The notes under the pieces were generated by a model. The model saw only the letters and a program-made list of their open reading frames with translations, was not told where the DNA came from and did not search any database. Both the position numbers and the translations under genes were made by a program. From JAVVEZ01 sp032250895 (GTDB lineage: Bacteria; Pseudomonadota; Gammaproteobacteria; Pseudomonadales; Pseudohongiellaceae), in assembly GCA_032250895.1 (NCBI GenBank), contig JAVVEZ010000009.1, forward strand, positions 1 to 60,792: a stretch of DNA of 60,792 nucleotides, written 5' to 3'. How positions within the stretch are numbered: the stretch's first letter is position 1; each line of letters starts with the position of its first letter. Of the stretch, positions 25,756 to 34,877 are shown piece after piece.

Positions 25756-26310
25756 AAAAGCACATCCATGGCCCAGATTGACAGTAAGCGCCCATAAATC
25801 GACCCATTGGCCTTGGCCGTTCATGCCGAACTCCGAACTCCGAACTATGCCGAATGCGGCATAGTGCCGTCTCGATCAACGAGTAACAGGTGGCACTGGC
25901 CGCGCACCTTGCCGGGTGTCTGCAAACAGCCAGGCCTTTTTATTTTAGAAAACCTTCCATAACCGAGAACTGTGGATAATTGCGACCCGGCGCAAAAGGA
26001 CGAATGGGGCATTCTCTGTCAGTATATTATTGATACTGCAGATCACCTCGTTTTTTAGAAAAACTTCCCTTCTAATCAATTTTTTTTGTTCCTGTAGAGG
26101 CAAGCTTAACGTACTTAAACTCCTTACCACGACTTCGCGCAAGGTAATTGTGCGGACATATGTGTTCTGATATGTGTTCTGATCAGTAGAGTTATCAGAA
26201 GCATTATTGATCACGGAGAGGGAATGAGAGGAAATAAATAGTAGACAGATCGTGCATTGTTCGATGCCAGATAAAAAATAAAGATTTGGTTAATTAAAGG
26301 GGAAAAAGAC
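25756..26310. other. regulatory intergenic region between AraC and TBDR B1
   Basis: This 555-base AT-rich region has no gene. It contains a hairpin ACTATGCCG-AATG-CGGCATAGT (25844-25865) preceded by three CCGAACT units, and a 12-base tandem repeat at 26158-26181. The ATAGAGGATTT motif seen before the other three TBDRs is absent, so B1 is likely controlled differently. GGGGAAAAAGAC before ATG 26311 is the ribosome site. Confidence 0.5.
26158..26181 (+). promoter_or_regulatory. 12-base tandem repeat, candidate operator
   Basis: ATATGTGTTCTG occurs twice in direct succession, about 130 bases upstream of TBDR B1. AraC-type regulators often bind direct repeats, and an AraC gene ends 400 bases upstream, so this is a candidate binding site. 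The link is an inference. Confidence 0.35.
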
Positions 26311-29300
26311 ATGACAACACAGGAATCCACACCAGTAAAAAAATCACGAAACTTTTTGATTTCCGCACTCTCTGCGGCTATTTCTGCGGTGCTTGCCGGC
26401 AACCCGAGCGCTGCTAACGCGCAGCAACAGGGAGCGAATGCCGGTCCGCTTGAAGAAATTGCGGTGACTGGTTCGCGTATTCGTGCTAGTGGGATGAACA
26501 CACCAACCCCGGTAACTACATTGGATGCTTCAGAACTAGAGAGCATGGCTCCAGGCAACTTGATTGAATCTATTAGCCAACTGCCGCAGTTTTTCAACAA
26601 TTCGCAGCCCCAGACCCAGCTCAATTTTGCTGGTTCGGCGGGTGCAAGCAATCTCAATCTACGAGGTATAGGCACTCAACGTACGCTGATATTATTGGAT
26701 GGTCGACGGATGGTGCCAACTAGTCGTTCTAATACGGTGGATATTGGTATTATTCCTGATTCCATGATCAGACGGGTAGATACAGTAACAGGTGGTGCTT
26801 CGGCTGCGTATGGAACCGATGCTGTAGCGGGCGCAGTGAATTTCATCCTCGATACGGATTTCACTGGGGTCGATTTCCATGTTCAGGGTGGTTCCACTGG
26901 CCGTGGCGATGCTGAGAACGTTGAAGGAGGGATCAATTTTGGTACGGACATTGGCGAACGCGGCCATCTGCTATTCTCGGCAGGGGGATTTCGGCAGGAA
27001 GAGGTGGATGGCTATAAGGGCCGCAATTGGTTCAAGAGCTATGGCACTGTGACTAATCCAGCTTGGCAGGCTGCGGTGGATGCCGGCGAATGCCGGATTA
27101 ACGTCAGGTGTGCCGCTGGGCCGCAGTTGATCACGGCGCCTAATGTCGTCTCCACTCAGTATACCTTTGGGGGGCTGACCGTGTCCCCCAATCCTGCTCT
27201 TAACAATCTGGAGTTTCTGCCCGATGGTTCTGTGCAGCCATTCCAGTTCAGCAGTCTTTCCATTCAAGGCAGAGGCTCGCTATCTCAGTCCATTGCACCT
27301 GAGTTCGGCGGCGGAAGTGGCGATAACGTAGAAGCAGATCGAGGTGGGCAGGGAGGATTGGTTCCTCAAATTAGTCGAATTAATGAGTTTGCTTATTTTG
27401 ATTATGATGTAAAAGATAATATAAAACTATTTGTACAGTCGCTTTATGGAAGAAGCCAGACAGACGGAGTAGGTAACGCTCCGGTTTTGTTCGGCCCATG
27501 GCAGGGAACGATCTTTGCTGATAACGCTTTTCTGCCGGAAACCCTAAGACAAGCCATGTTGGATAACGGTGTGGGTTCCGTAGGGCTTTCTCGCATGCAC
27601 AGCACTGCTGACATAGCACTCGGTCGAGTGAAACAAATTAATCAAACTGCCTCCTTCACAGGAGGATTCGAAGCCAATATTTTAAGTGGATTCATGTCGG
27701 ATTGGCAGGTAAAGGGTTTTTATCAATGGGGTCGGACGGAAGGCCGTATCAGAATGATTGACTTTTTCCGCATGGACCGTCTGCCACTTGCCATGGACGC
27801 CGTAGTTGATCCAACCTCTAACAACATTGTTTGCAGGGCGGCGATGTTCAATCCCGCGGAATTTGGCAACTGCGTGCCCATCGATCTGCTAGGAGCTGGT
27901 CGTGCTTCGGATGAAGCCATTGATTACGTTCTGGCGAGAGATGACGGAACTAATCTAAAAGTTCAGGCCGCCAATCTTGAACAGCACGTCGTTGATGTTT
28001 CCATGAGTGGCGACGTGTATGAGGGTTGGGGTGCAGGATCAATTTCTGCTGCTTTCGGCGCTGCCTATCGTCGGGATCGTATCCAGCAGACGATCAAGGA
28101 TCCTACAAATCCTCTCAATGATCCCAATGTCGTGGCTGTGCCGTTCAATGACCCGGCCAATGGTATTCAAGGTATTCCAGGCGGGTTCGTGGGCAGCACA
28201 ACGGGTTTTCAGTTTTCGGGAGCACAAAATTTTCAGGGTCGAATCAATGTCTATGAAGCCTTTACCGAAGTGCTGGTGCCTGTTCTCTCGAACCTGCCTG
28301 GAGTAGAGCAATTGAATATTACCGGGGCAGGGCGCTGGGCCAACTATTCTGGCAGTGGCACGGTTTGGTCCTACAAATTTGGCAGTGATTGGCAGGTTAC
28401 CAATGATCTACGCTTACGTATGACCGGTTCCAGGGATGTGCGTGCCGGTAGCTTATCGGAACGTTTTGATCAACAGGGACAGGGGACTACGGTTACTGAC
28501 CCTTTTCGAGACGGTCAAACCCACGCCGCTGGCCAGACCATTGGCGGGAACCCTCTTATTGATCCGGAAAAATCAAAAACCATTACGGCTGGTTTGATAT
28601 ATCAGCCCAGTTGGCTGGATGGATTTTCGACGTCACTCGATTGGTACCGCATTCGCGTCAAAGGTCTTATAGCCCAATTAGGCACTCAAACTATCATTAA
28701 CCAGTGTTTCCAGGGATCCGAAAGCCAGTGTGCCAATATCACGCGAGACGATCCGGCGGGGGACCCGGAATTTGGCATCGGTGTGATCAGTAACGTGTTC
28801 AATGCCTTCCAGAATCTAGGTCGCAACGTGGTGTCCGGTGTGGATTTGGAGGCTACTTATCGCCGGGATGTCAACTTTATTGGCGGCTTGGGCGGCGGTT
28901 CTGAGAGTATATCTTTCCGAGGCTTTTATAGTTACCTGGACCGGGATAACACGAACACTGACCCAGGTAACCCCAATACATTGATTACCAACGTGGGGAC
29001 CTCTGGCACGTTTACAGGAACCCCACGTAACAAAGTGACAGCCGGCATAACTTACAGAAACGGACCGCTAGGCTTGTTCGTGCAGGAACGCTTCATCTCC
29101 AAGTTGCACGTCAATAATCGGTTCAATGGTGTTGATACCGTTGAAGGTGTTCAAATCGATGACAACAGAGTAAGTTCTGCGGCTTATACTGATTTGAAAC
29201 TCTCCTATAACTTTGATCAAGCAACAACAGGAGGGTCTGTGGAAGTGTTTGTCAACGTTACTAACCTGCTAGATAAAAATCCGCCTGTGAGAGCATCTTT

Positions 29301-29391
29301 TTCCGGTTTCTTCGGCTCCACCCAGGCGATTGATGGAGTACATGACATTCTTGGCAGAAGGCTGGTGATGGGGGTGCGCGGCAGCTTCTAA
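26311..29391 (+). CDS. TonB-dependent receptor B1
   Basis: This 1026-aa outer-membrane receptor has a signal peptide (KKSRNFLISALSAAISAVLAG), a TonB-box-like EEIAVTGSRI, a plug with LNLRGIGTQRTLILLDGRR and TGGASAAYGTDAVAGAVNF, and a beta-barrel ending in GVRGSF. The barrel is closest to that of B2 at 55354 (shared QSIAPEFGGGSGD and AFGAAYRRDRIQQ) and distinct from A1/A2. Yet its first 77 coding bases after codon 4 are identical to those of A1. Codon use is AT-richer than in A1. It is followed by the halogenase gene 88 bases on. TBDR-halogenase pairs are known in other proteobacteria. Confidence 0.92.
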   Translation: MTTQESTPVKKSRNFLISALSAAISAVLAGNPSAANAQQQGANAGPLEEIAVTGSRIRASGMNTPTPVTTLDASELESMAPGNLIESISQLPQFFNNSQPQTQLNFAGSAGASNLNLRGIGTQRTLILLDGRRMVPTSRSNTVDIGIIPDSMIRRVDTVTGGASAAYGTDAVAGAVNFILDTDFTGVDFHVQGGSTGRGDAENVEGGINFGTDIGERGHLLFSAGGFRQEEVDGYKGRNWFKSYGTVTNPAWQAAVDAGECRINVRCAAGPQLITAPNVVSTQYTFGGLTVSPNPALNNLEFLPDGSVQPFQFSSLSIQGRGSLSQSIAPEFGGGSGDNVEADRGGQGGLVPQISRINEFAYFDYDVKDNIKLFVQSLYGRSQTDGVGNAPVLFGPWQGTIFADNAFLPETLRQAMLDNGVGSVGLSRMHSTADIALGRVKQINQTASFTGGFEANILSGFMSDWQVKGFYQWGRTEGRIRMIDFFRMDRLPLAMDAVVDPTSNNIVCRAAMFNPAEFGNCVPIDLLGAGRASDEAIDYVLARDDGTNLKVQAANLEQHVVDVSMSGDVYEGWGAGSISAAFGAAYRRDRIQQTIKDPTNPLNDPNVVAVPFNDPANGIQGIPGGFVGSTTGFQFSGAQNFQGRINVYEAFTEVLVPVLSNLPGVEQLNITGAGRWANYSGSGTVWSYKFGSDWQVTNDLRLRMTGSRDVRAGSLSERFDQQGQGTTVTDPFRDGQTHAAGQTIGGNPLIDPEKSKTITAGLIYQPSWLDGFSTSLDWYRIRVKGLIAQLGTQTIINQCFQGSESQCANITRDDPAGDPEFGIGVISNVFNAFQNLGRNVVSGVDLEATYRRDVNFIGGLGGGSESISFRGFYSYLDRDNTNTDPGNPNTLITNVGTSGTFTGTPRNKVTAGITYRNGPLGLFVQERFISKLHVNNRFNGVDTVEGVQIDDNRVSSAAYTDLKLSYNFDQATTGGSVEVFVNVTNLLDKNPPVRASFSGFFGSTQAIDGVHDILGRRLVMGVRGSF

Positions 29392-29479
29392 TCTCACGAA
29401 AAGGAGGGGAAGTTGATGAGATGTAGTTCAGAAAGCATCTGAATATCTGAGCAATATGAGTTTCAATTCTGGATGGTCC

Positions 29480-30991
29480 ATGAACGAAAGAAAAAAAAGC
29501 ATAGTCATAGTCGGTGGAGGAACGGCTGGATGGATGGCAGCTAATTTAATGGCTACTCATTGGCAGCAACTTGATTTTGATATCACTCTGGTAGAATCTT
29601 CCCAAATAGGCATTATCGGAGTGGGGGAAGGGTCCACTCCAGCTCTTAAGAATTTTATGGATCATATTGGTGTATGGGAACCTGAATGGATGCCAGCTTG
29701 CAACGCTACCTATAAGGTTGGAATTACTTTCAGAGATTGGTCCACCAGAAAAGGGTTTTTCAGTTATTTTCATCCTTTTTTGGCGCAGCCAGATCAGTTT
29801 GCCATGGAAGCTTTCTATCATAACAATTTGCTTCGCAGAAATGGCATTGACTTGGAAGCTCATCCCGATCATTTTTCTCTCGCAGCCCATTTGGCCAGGA
29901 ATAAATTGTCTCCTGTTGCCGCTGAAAATTGCCCTTTTAAAATAGATTATGCTTATCATTTTGATGCACATTTGCTGGGTAAATTTCTGGCTAAAAAAGC
30001 CATGGAAAAAGGCGTGCAATACAGAGAAGCTACCGTCAGCCATGCGAGTGTCGACGCTGCCGGAAACATTTCGGGTCTCAATACTGATCAGGGTGAATTG
30101 ATAAAGGCAGATTTATATGTAGACTGTACCGGGTTTCGCAGTCAATTGTTACAGCAGGCATTGAACGTACCTTTTATTGGTTTTGCCGACAATCTGTTTA
30201 ACGATTCGGCAGTGGTTTTTTCTACCAGGCAATGTGAAGAGATAGAATGCCGCACGGCTTCTCAGGCCATGAGATACGGCTGGGCATGGTCAATTCCACT
30301 GACTAATCGCATCGGTAACGGCTATGTATACAGTTCAGATTTTTGCAGCGCGGATCAGGCAGAATCAGAGTTCAGAGCGCATCTGGGGTTGATGGGTGAC
30401 CCCGTGGAGGCCCGGCATATCAAAATGAAAGTGGGGCGGGTGCAACAACACTGGGCCGGGAACTGCCTGGCGGTGGGATTGTCGCAGGGCTTTGTTGAAC
30501 CCTTGGAAGCCACCGCCTTGGATCTGGTGGGTCTGACTGTCCATTCCTTCATGGAAGCCTACGTCAAGGGAAATTTCACGGCTCAAAACAGGGATGCGTT
30601 CAATGCGCATATTAACGACCGTTTTGACGCCGTGAGAGATTATATTGTCTGCCACTATAAGGCTAATACGCGAACAGATACCGACTATTGGATAGAAAAC
30701 CGGGAAAATGAAAGTATTTCTGATGGATTGAAAGCGGTACTTTCGTCTTGGAAATCTGGGGAATATATTGGCAATGAACTGAAAAAACACAAGCTTGATG
30801 CTTATTTTGCTCATTTTTCCTGGAACTGTTTGTTGGCGGGTTATGGCGATTTCCCCGCTCAGGAGGCACTGAGACGCGGCAAGGAGATAGCTTACAAATA
30901 CAAGCTTGATGATATCAAAGATTTTGTTCACCGTTGCGCCATGAATTTCAAACCACATCGGATGCAACTGGAGTCGTTAAGGCAATGCTGA
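29480..30991 (+). CDS. flavin-dependent tryptophan-type halogenase
   Basis: The protein is 503 aa from ATG 29480; an ATG eight codons upstream is possible. From this start the FAD motif GGGTAGWMAA lies at 12-21, the catalytic lysine is K79 (ATYKVGITF), matching PrnA/RebH numbering exactly, and the WxWxIP signature is W268-A-W270-S-I-P273. PLEAT carries the Glu (E343) that corresponds to the PrnA active-site Glu. It needs a flavin reductase, which is not in the window. The substrate is unknown; genes like this beside TBDRs may not act on free tryptophan. The region is AT-richer than its neighbours. The stop codon lies inside a mobile-element end (30979-30998). Confidence 0.9.
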   Translation: MNERKKSIVIVGGGTAGWMAANLMATHWQQLDFDITLVESSQIGIIGVGEGSTPALKNFMDHIGVWEPEWMPACNATYKVGITFRDWSTRKGFFSYFHPFLAQPDQFAMEAFYHNNLLRRNGIDLEAHPDHFSLAAHLARNKLSPVAAENCPFKIDYAYHFDAHLLGKFLAKKAMEKGVQYREATVSHASVDAAGNISGLNTDQGELIKADLYVDCTGFRSQLLQQALNVPFIGFADNLFNDSAVVFSTRQCEEIECRTASQAMRYGWAWSIPLTNRIGNGYVYSSDFCSADQAESEFRAHLGLMGDPVEARHIKMKVGRVQQHWAGNCLAVGLSQGFVEPLEATALDLVGLTVHSFMEAYVKGNFTAQNRDAFNAHINDRFDAVRDYIVCHYKANTRTDTDYWIENRENESISDGLKAVLSSWKSGEYIGNELKKHKLDAYFAHFSWNCLLAGYGDFPAQEALRRGKEIAYKYKLDDIKDFVHRCAMNFKPHRMQLESLRQC

Positions 30992-30998
30992 TTAAGTC
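30979..30998. repeat. one end of the 16.9-kb REP-type element, overlapping the halogenase stop
   Basis: AAGGCAATGCTGATTAAGTC differs at one base from the left end at 16880-16899. The halogenase stop TGA is inside it, so the last three codons are element-derived and a few native C-terminal residues may be lost. Confidence 0.6.
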
Positions 30999-31031
30999 TC
31001 CTCTCTGAAGCTGGTATTCTGCATTCATATC

Positions 31032-31048
31032 TGGGCTGCCGCAGCCCA
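31032..31048 (+). terminator. weak hairpin after the halogenase gene
   Basis: TGGGCTG-CCG-CAGCCCA forms a 7-bp stem about 40 bases after the halogenase stop. There is no T-run after it, so it is a poor intrinsic terminator and may act only as mRNA-end stabiliser. Confidence 0.3.
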
Positions 31049-31226
31049 AAGCAGTTCAAATTAGAGACTACTGAACTGCGGAAAGTTGCTTACCTGGGTT
31101 GTCATAAAAAGCTTGACCACGTCACAACTTCCGAAATAGGCAAGTACAGAACTACAGTTCTCCGATAAGATTCAGCGTAAATATATTGGAGCCTATGAAA
31201 AGAAATTTTCAATGACTCCTTAATTG

Positions 31227-33566
31227 ATGAATGCTTTTATGACAGATTCAAAAAATCGAAAAGATCTGTACCTGCCTGCAGGAGAAGCCAGACATTCAGC
31301 CTGGCGCCTGCTTCCATTTGCCATGTTGGTGTCAGGCGCAGCTTACGGGCAACCGCAGGTCAATTGGGGTCTGATCGACAAGTACTGTACTGAGTGCCAC
31401 AACCTGGACGATTTTGCAGGCAGCACCGCCTTCGACTTAATGGATCACGACTCGCTGAGAAAAGATGCGGATACCTGGGAGCTTGCAATCCGCAAGGTGC
31501 GTACGGGCATGATGCCTCCAGCCGGTAAACCGCGTCCACCGCGAGCGGCACTGGATGAGTTTACACAAGCATTGGGAGCTGCCCTGGACGCAGAATATGC
31601 CATCTCGCCAAACCCGGGCAATGAGGGCGTGGCGCGACTAAACCGTGAGGAATATCGCAACGCTATTCGTGACCTGTTGCAGTTTGACGCATCATATGTG
31701 GTTGTGGGGATCCCGGCCGAGTCTGCAGGAGAGGGCTTTGACAACAACATTGATCTGCTCAGTGTATCACCGACACTGATCAATGCTTACGCAGGTGCGG
31801 CTATGCGCATCAGTCGTGAAGCAGTAGGTGACTTGTCATTGATACCGTCCGAGCTGACGTTTACAGCAGCTGAAGGCAACTCGGACAAACTACCACTGGG
31901 TTCACGCGGTGGGCTTGCCATAACGTTCAACTTCCCGCTCGACGCACGGTACCAGTTCACAGTCAACAGTGGTGGTGGTGGCTTCTTTGGTGGCAATGCC
32001 TTTTGTACAAATGGTTATCAGCTCATAGTGAGCATAGACGGCGAACTGGTGGAACTCGAAAATCCCAAAGACTTCCAACTGCCTATCAGTGCTGGCCCTC
32101 ACAGCGTTTCCATTTCGAAACAGGATGTTCACCGCTGCGTAGGCGTCAATGATTACTTTGACGATTACAACGTAGACGGTAACATTGCCAGCCTCAAGAT
32201 CAATGGACCTTTCGAAATCAGTGGTGCAGGCAACACGCCCAGCCGACGCGCCATCTTCCATTGTTATCCGCAGGCAGAATCAGAGGCGCAAGCCTGTGCG
32301 CGTGAAAACCTGGCCCGGCTGGCCACACGTGCCTGGCGCCAACCGGTAACGGCCGCTTCAAATGAAGTGGCGGAGCTGATGACGTTCTACGCCAGGGGAC
32401 ATGAACTGGGCAATTTTGAGATGGGCATGCAGTACGCCATAGCCCGCTTGTTGATGGACCCACGTTTTCTCTACCAAATAGAGCATGAACCCGAGAATTT
32501 GCAGCCCGGGTCGATCTACGCCATAAACGATATCGAGTTGGCGTCACGACTCTCGTTTTTCCTGTGGAGCAGTATTCCAGATGATGAACTGCTTGCCGTG
32601 GCAAGTACAGGTCGCCTGCATGAGAGCGATGTTCTCAATGCACAGGTGCGCCGTATGTTGAGCGATCCCAAGGCAGATGCGTTGGCGCACAACTTTGCCG
32701 GACAGTGGCTCAAGCTGCGTGAACTCGCTTCGGCACAGCCGGAGGACCCGGCCTTCAACCCACAGCTGCGCGACGCTTTCCGCCAGGAGACAGAGCTGAT
32801 GTTTGGAGACCTCGTGCGTGAGGGCCGCGGGGTGCTAAGCCTGCTTGACAGCGATTACACCTGGCTTAATGCCCGGTTGGCACAGCACTATGGTATCGGC
32901 GATGTACGCGGTGACTATATGCGCCGGGTGGCTTTGCCTCCCGACAGTCCACGCCGCGGCCTGCTGGGTCAAGGCAGCATACTCACTGCCACTTCGGTGG
33001 CCAATCGCACTTCGCCCGTTGTCCGTGGCGCCTGGATCGTTGAGGACCTGTTGGGTGCGCCAGTACCCACGCCACCTCCGGGAGTAAACACTGATCTCAC
33101 CGACAAGAGTGTACCCACCGGGGTCGTGTTGAATACTTTGCGTGACCGCTTGGAACAGCATCGATCCAACCCCTCCTGCGCAGCTTGCCACCAGATCATG
33201 GATCCAATTGGCCTGGCGCTGGAAAATTTCGATCTTATCGGCCGCTGGCGTACGCAGGAGAACGGATTTGCCCTTAATACCCATACCCAATTGATCGATG
33301 GCACGCCTATTGACGGTCCTGTGGCACTGCGGCGCGCGCTGCTTGATCGCGGCGATGCTGTGGCGTCCAACATTATCGAAAAACTGCTGAGCTATGCGCT
33401 TGGGCGTGATCTGCAATCAACTGATATGTCAGCTGTGCGCAAGATCGCCGCCAGTACGGTTGAAAACCAGTACAGGTTTTCTGATATTGTGCTGGATATC
33501 GTGAAAAGTGAACCATTCCGTATGAAAATTGTTGAAGCGCCCGCCGCTGCTGTGGTCAAGCGTTGA
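31227..33566 (+). CDS. diheme PSCyt/DUF1592-family exported protein, cassette copy 1
   Basis: This 779-aa protein has a signal segment (about 24-41). Domains in order are PSCyt1 with heme motif CTECH (C54-H58), DUF1587/PSD3 with LNREEYRNAIRDLL and GFDNN.D.LSVSP (about 140-195), a beta-rich insert with four cysteines (about 210-335), DUF1595/PSD5 (about 355-415), DUF1592/PSD4 with ELASRLSFFLWSSIPDDELL, DUF1588/PSCyt3 with second heme motif CAACH (C651-H655), and DUF1585/PSD2 at the end. Two c-type hemes imply periplasmic electron transfer. No family member has a settled function. The start is uncertain because no clear ribosome site precedes it. The DUF1552 gene follows after 19 bases. Confidence 0.88.
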   Translation: MNAFMTDSKNRKDLYLPAGEARHSAWRLLPFAMLVSGAAYGQPQVNWGLIDKYCTECHNLDDFAGSTAFDLMDHDSLRKDADTWELAIRKVRTGMMPPAGKPRPPRAALDEFTQALGAALDAEYAISPNPGNEGVARLNREEYRNAIRDLLQFDASYVVVGIPAESAGEGFDNNIDLLSVSPTLINAYAGAAMRISREAVGDLSLIPSELTFTAAEGNSDKLPLGSRGGLAITFNFPLDARYQFTVNSGGGGFFGGNAFCTNGYQLIVSIDGELVELENPKDFQLPISAGPHSVSISKQDVHRCVGVNDYFDDYNVDGNIASLKINGPFEISGAGNTPSRRAIFHCYPQAESEAQACARENLARLATRAWRQPVTAASNEVAELMTFYARGHELGNFEMGMQYAIARLLMDPRFLYQIEHEPENLQPGSIYAINDIELASRLSFFLWSSIPDDELLAVASTGRLHESDVLNAQVRRMLSDPKADALAHNFAGQWLKLRELASAQPEDPAFNPQLRDAFRQETELMFGDLVREGRGVLSLLDSDYTWLNARLAQHYGIGDVRGDYMRRVALPPDSPRRGLLGQGSILTATSVANRTSPVVRGAWIVEDLLGAPVPTPPPGVNTDLTDKSVPTGVVLNTLRDRLEQHRSNPSCAACHQIMDPIGLALENFDLIGRWRTQENGFALNTHTQLIDGTPIDGPVALRRALLDRGDAVASNIIEKLLSYALGRDLQSTDMSAVRKIAASTVENQYRFSDIVLDIVKSEPFRMKIVEAPAAAVVKR

Positions 33567-33585
33567 ACAAGACAGGAGTCTTCAA

Positions 33586-34866
33586 ATGCATTTTCTGACC
33601 AGAAAACATTTGTCACGTCGTCATTTCCTGCGAGGCAGCGGCAGCGTCATTGCCTTGCCACTGCTGGATGCCATGATCCCGGCCGGTGTATCTGCACAAA
33701 CCCTAGCGACGCCACGCTCGCGTCTTGCCTGCATTTATATTGCGCACGGGGCAGTAATGAAATACTGGACCCCGACCAGTGACGGTGTAGGTTTCGATTT
33801 TCCCCGGACCCTGAAATCACTTGAACCGTTCCGCGATCACCTCAACATTATCAGTGACATGCGCTTGCCTGCCGCCTATGGACAGGATGCCTCCGCCGGT
33901 GCCAACCATACGCGCTCGTCGCAAACGTGGCTTACCGGCATGGAACCCGGTACCGGGCCATCACCAACGTCGTTTGACCAGTACGTAGCGCAGCTTATCG
34001 GTCAAGACACCCCCATTCCCTCACTGGAACTGTCGCTTGATGACAGCAGTTCGATATCCTACCGCACACCGGAAACACCACTACCGATGGAGCACAATCC
34101 CCAGATCGTGTTCGAACGCCTGTTTGGTGACGGCAGCACCGCCGAAGAGCGTACTGCGCGGTTGGAGCTGAAACAGAGCCTGCTGGATGCGGTAGGAGAC
34201 GATGTGGGTAAGCTGCAGCGCACGCTGGGGGCAGCTGACCGTTCCCGCCTTGGGCGCTACCTGGAGGATGTGCGCGAGATCGAGCGGCGCCTGCAACTGG
34301 CAGGCTCTTCGACAGTAGGAGAGCTCGATGTGCCAGGCAAGCCGGTGGGCGTGCCAGCCAGCTTTGTAGCGTATTCCAAAATGATGTTCGACCTGTTGAC
34401 GCTGGCCTGGCAGGCAGAGATCACGCGCATATCCACCTTCATGGTCGCGCGGGAGGTCAGTGGCCGTGTCTATGGCGAGAGCGGTATTAACGAGCCGTTC
34501 CACAATCTTTCGCACCATTCGGAAGTGCCCGCCAATATAGAGCGTCTGGCTCAGCTCAACGCTTTTCATACCCGTTCCACTATTGCCTATTTTCTGAAAA
34601 AGCTTAGTGAGACGCCTGATGGCGACGGTACACTGCTGGACCACTCGATGGTGCTGTACGGCAGCGGTATGAGCAATTCCAACCAACACGATCACGATCC
34701 ATTGCCATTGCTGTTGGCTGGGGGGGCATCGGGACGTTTACAAGGTGGCCGCCATATTCGTGCCGGTCTCGGCACACCCATGTCAAACCTGTTGTCAGGT
34801 ATGTTTGATAAACTCGGCATTCCTGCTGACACCTTTGGCGACAGCAATGCTGTACTGACTATCTGA
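33586..34866 (+). CDS. Tat-exported HXXSHH/DUF1552 protein, cassette copy 1
   Basis: The protein is 426 aa from the ATG with CAGGAG upstream; the frame is open earlier but overlaps the previous gene. A twin-arginine leader (SRRHFLRGSGSVIALPLLDAM) opens it. The family-defining HXXSHH motif is H306-NLS-H310-H311. Other conserved blocks are MEHNPQIVFERLFGDGST, YLEDVREIERRL and YGSGMSNSNQHDH. The family (PF07586) has no assigned activity but almost always accompanies DUF1592-type diheme proteins, as here. The conserved His cluster suggests a metal site. The ankyrin gene follows after 11 bases. Confidence 0.9.
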   Translation: MHFLTRKHLSRRHFLRGSGSVIALPLLDAMIPAGVSAQTLATPRSRLACIYIAHGAVMKYWTPTSDGVGFDFPRTLKSLEPFRDHLNIISDMRLPAAYGQDASAGANHTRSSQTWLTGMEPGTGPSPTSFDQYVAQLIGQDTPIPSLELSLDDSSSISYRTPETPLPMEHNPQIVFERLFGDGSTAEERTARLELKQSLLDAVGDDVGKLQRTLGAADRSRLGRYLEDVREIERRLQLAGSSTVGELDVPGKPVGVPASFVAYSKMMFDLLTLAWQAEITRISTFMVAREVSGRVYGESGINEPFHNLSHHSEVPANIERLAQLNAFHTRSTIAYFLKKLSETPDGDGTLLDHSMVLYGSGMSNSNQHDHDPLPLLLAGGASGRLQGGRHIRAGLGTPMSNLLSGMFDKLGIPADTFGDSNAVLTI

Positions 34867-34877
34867 GGGTTCTTGCG

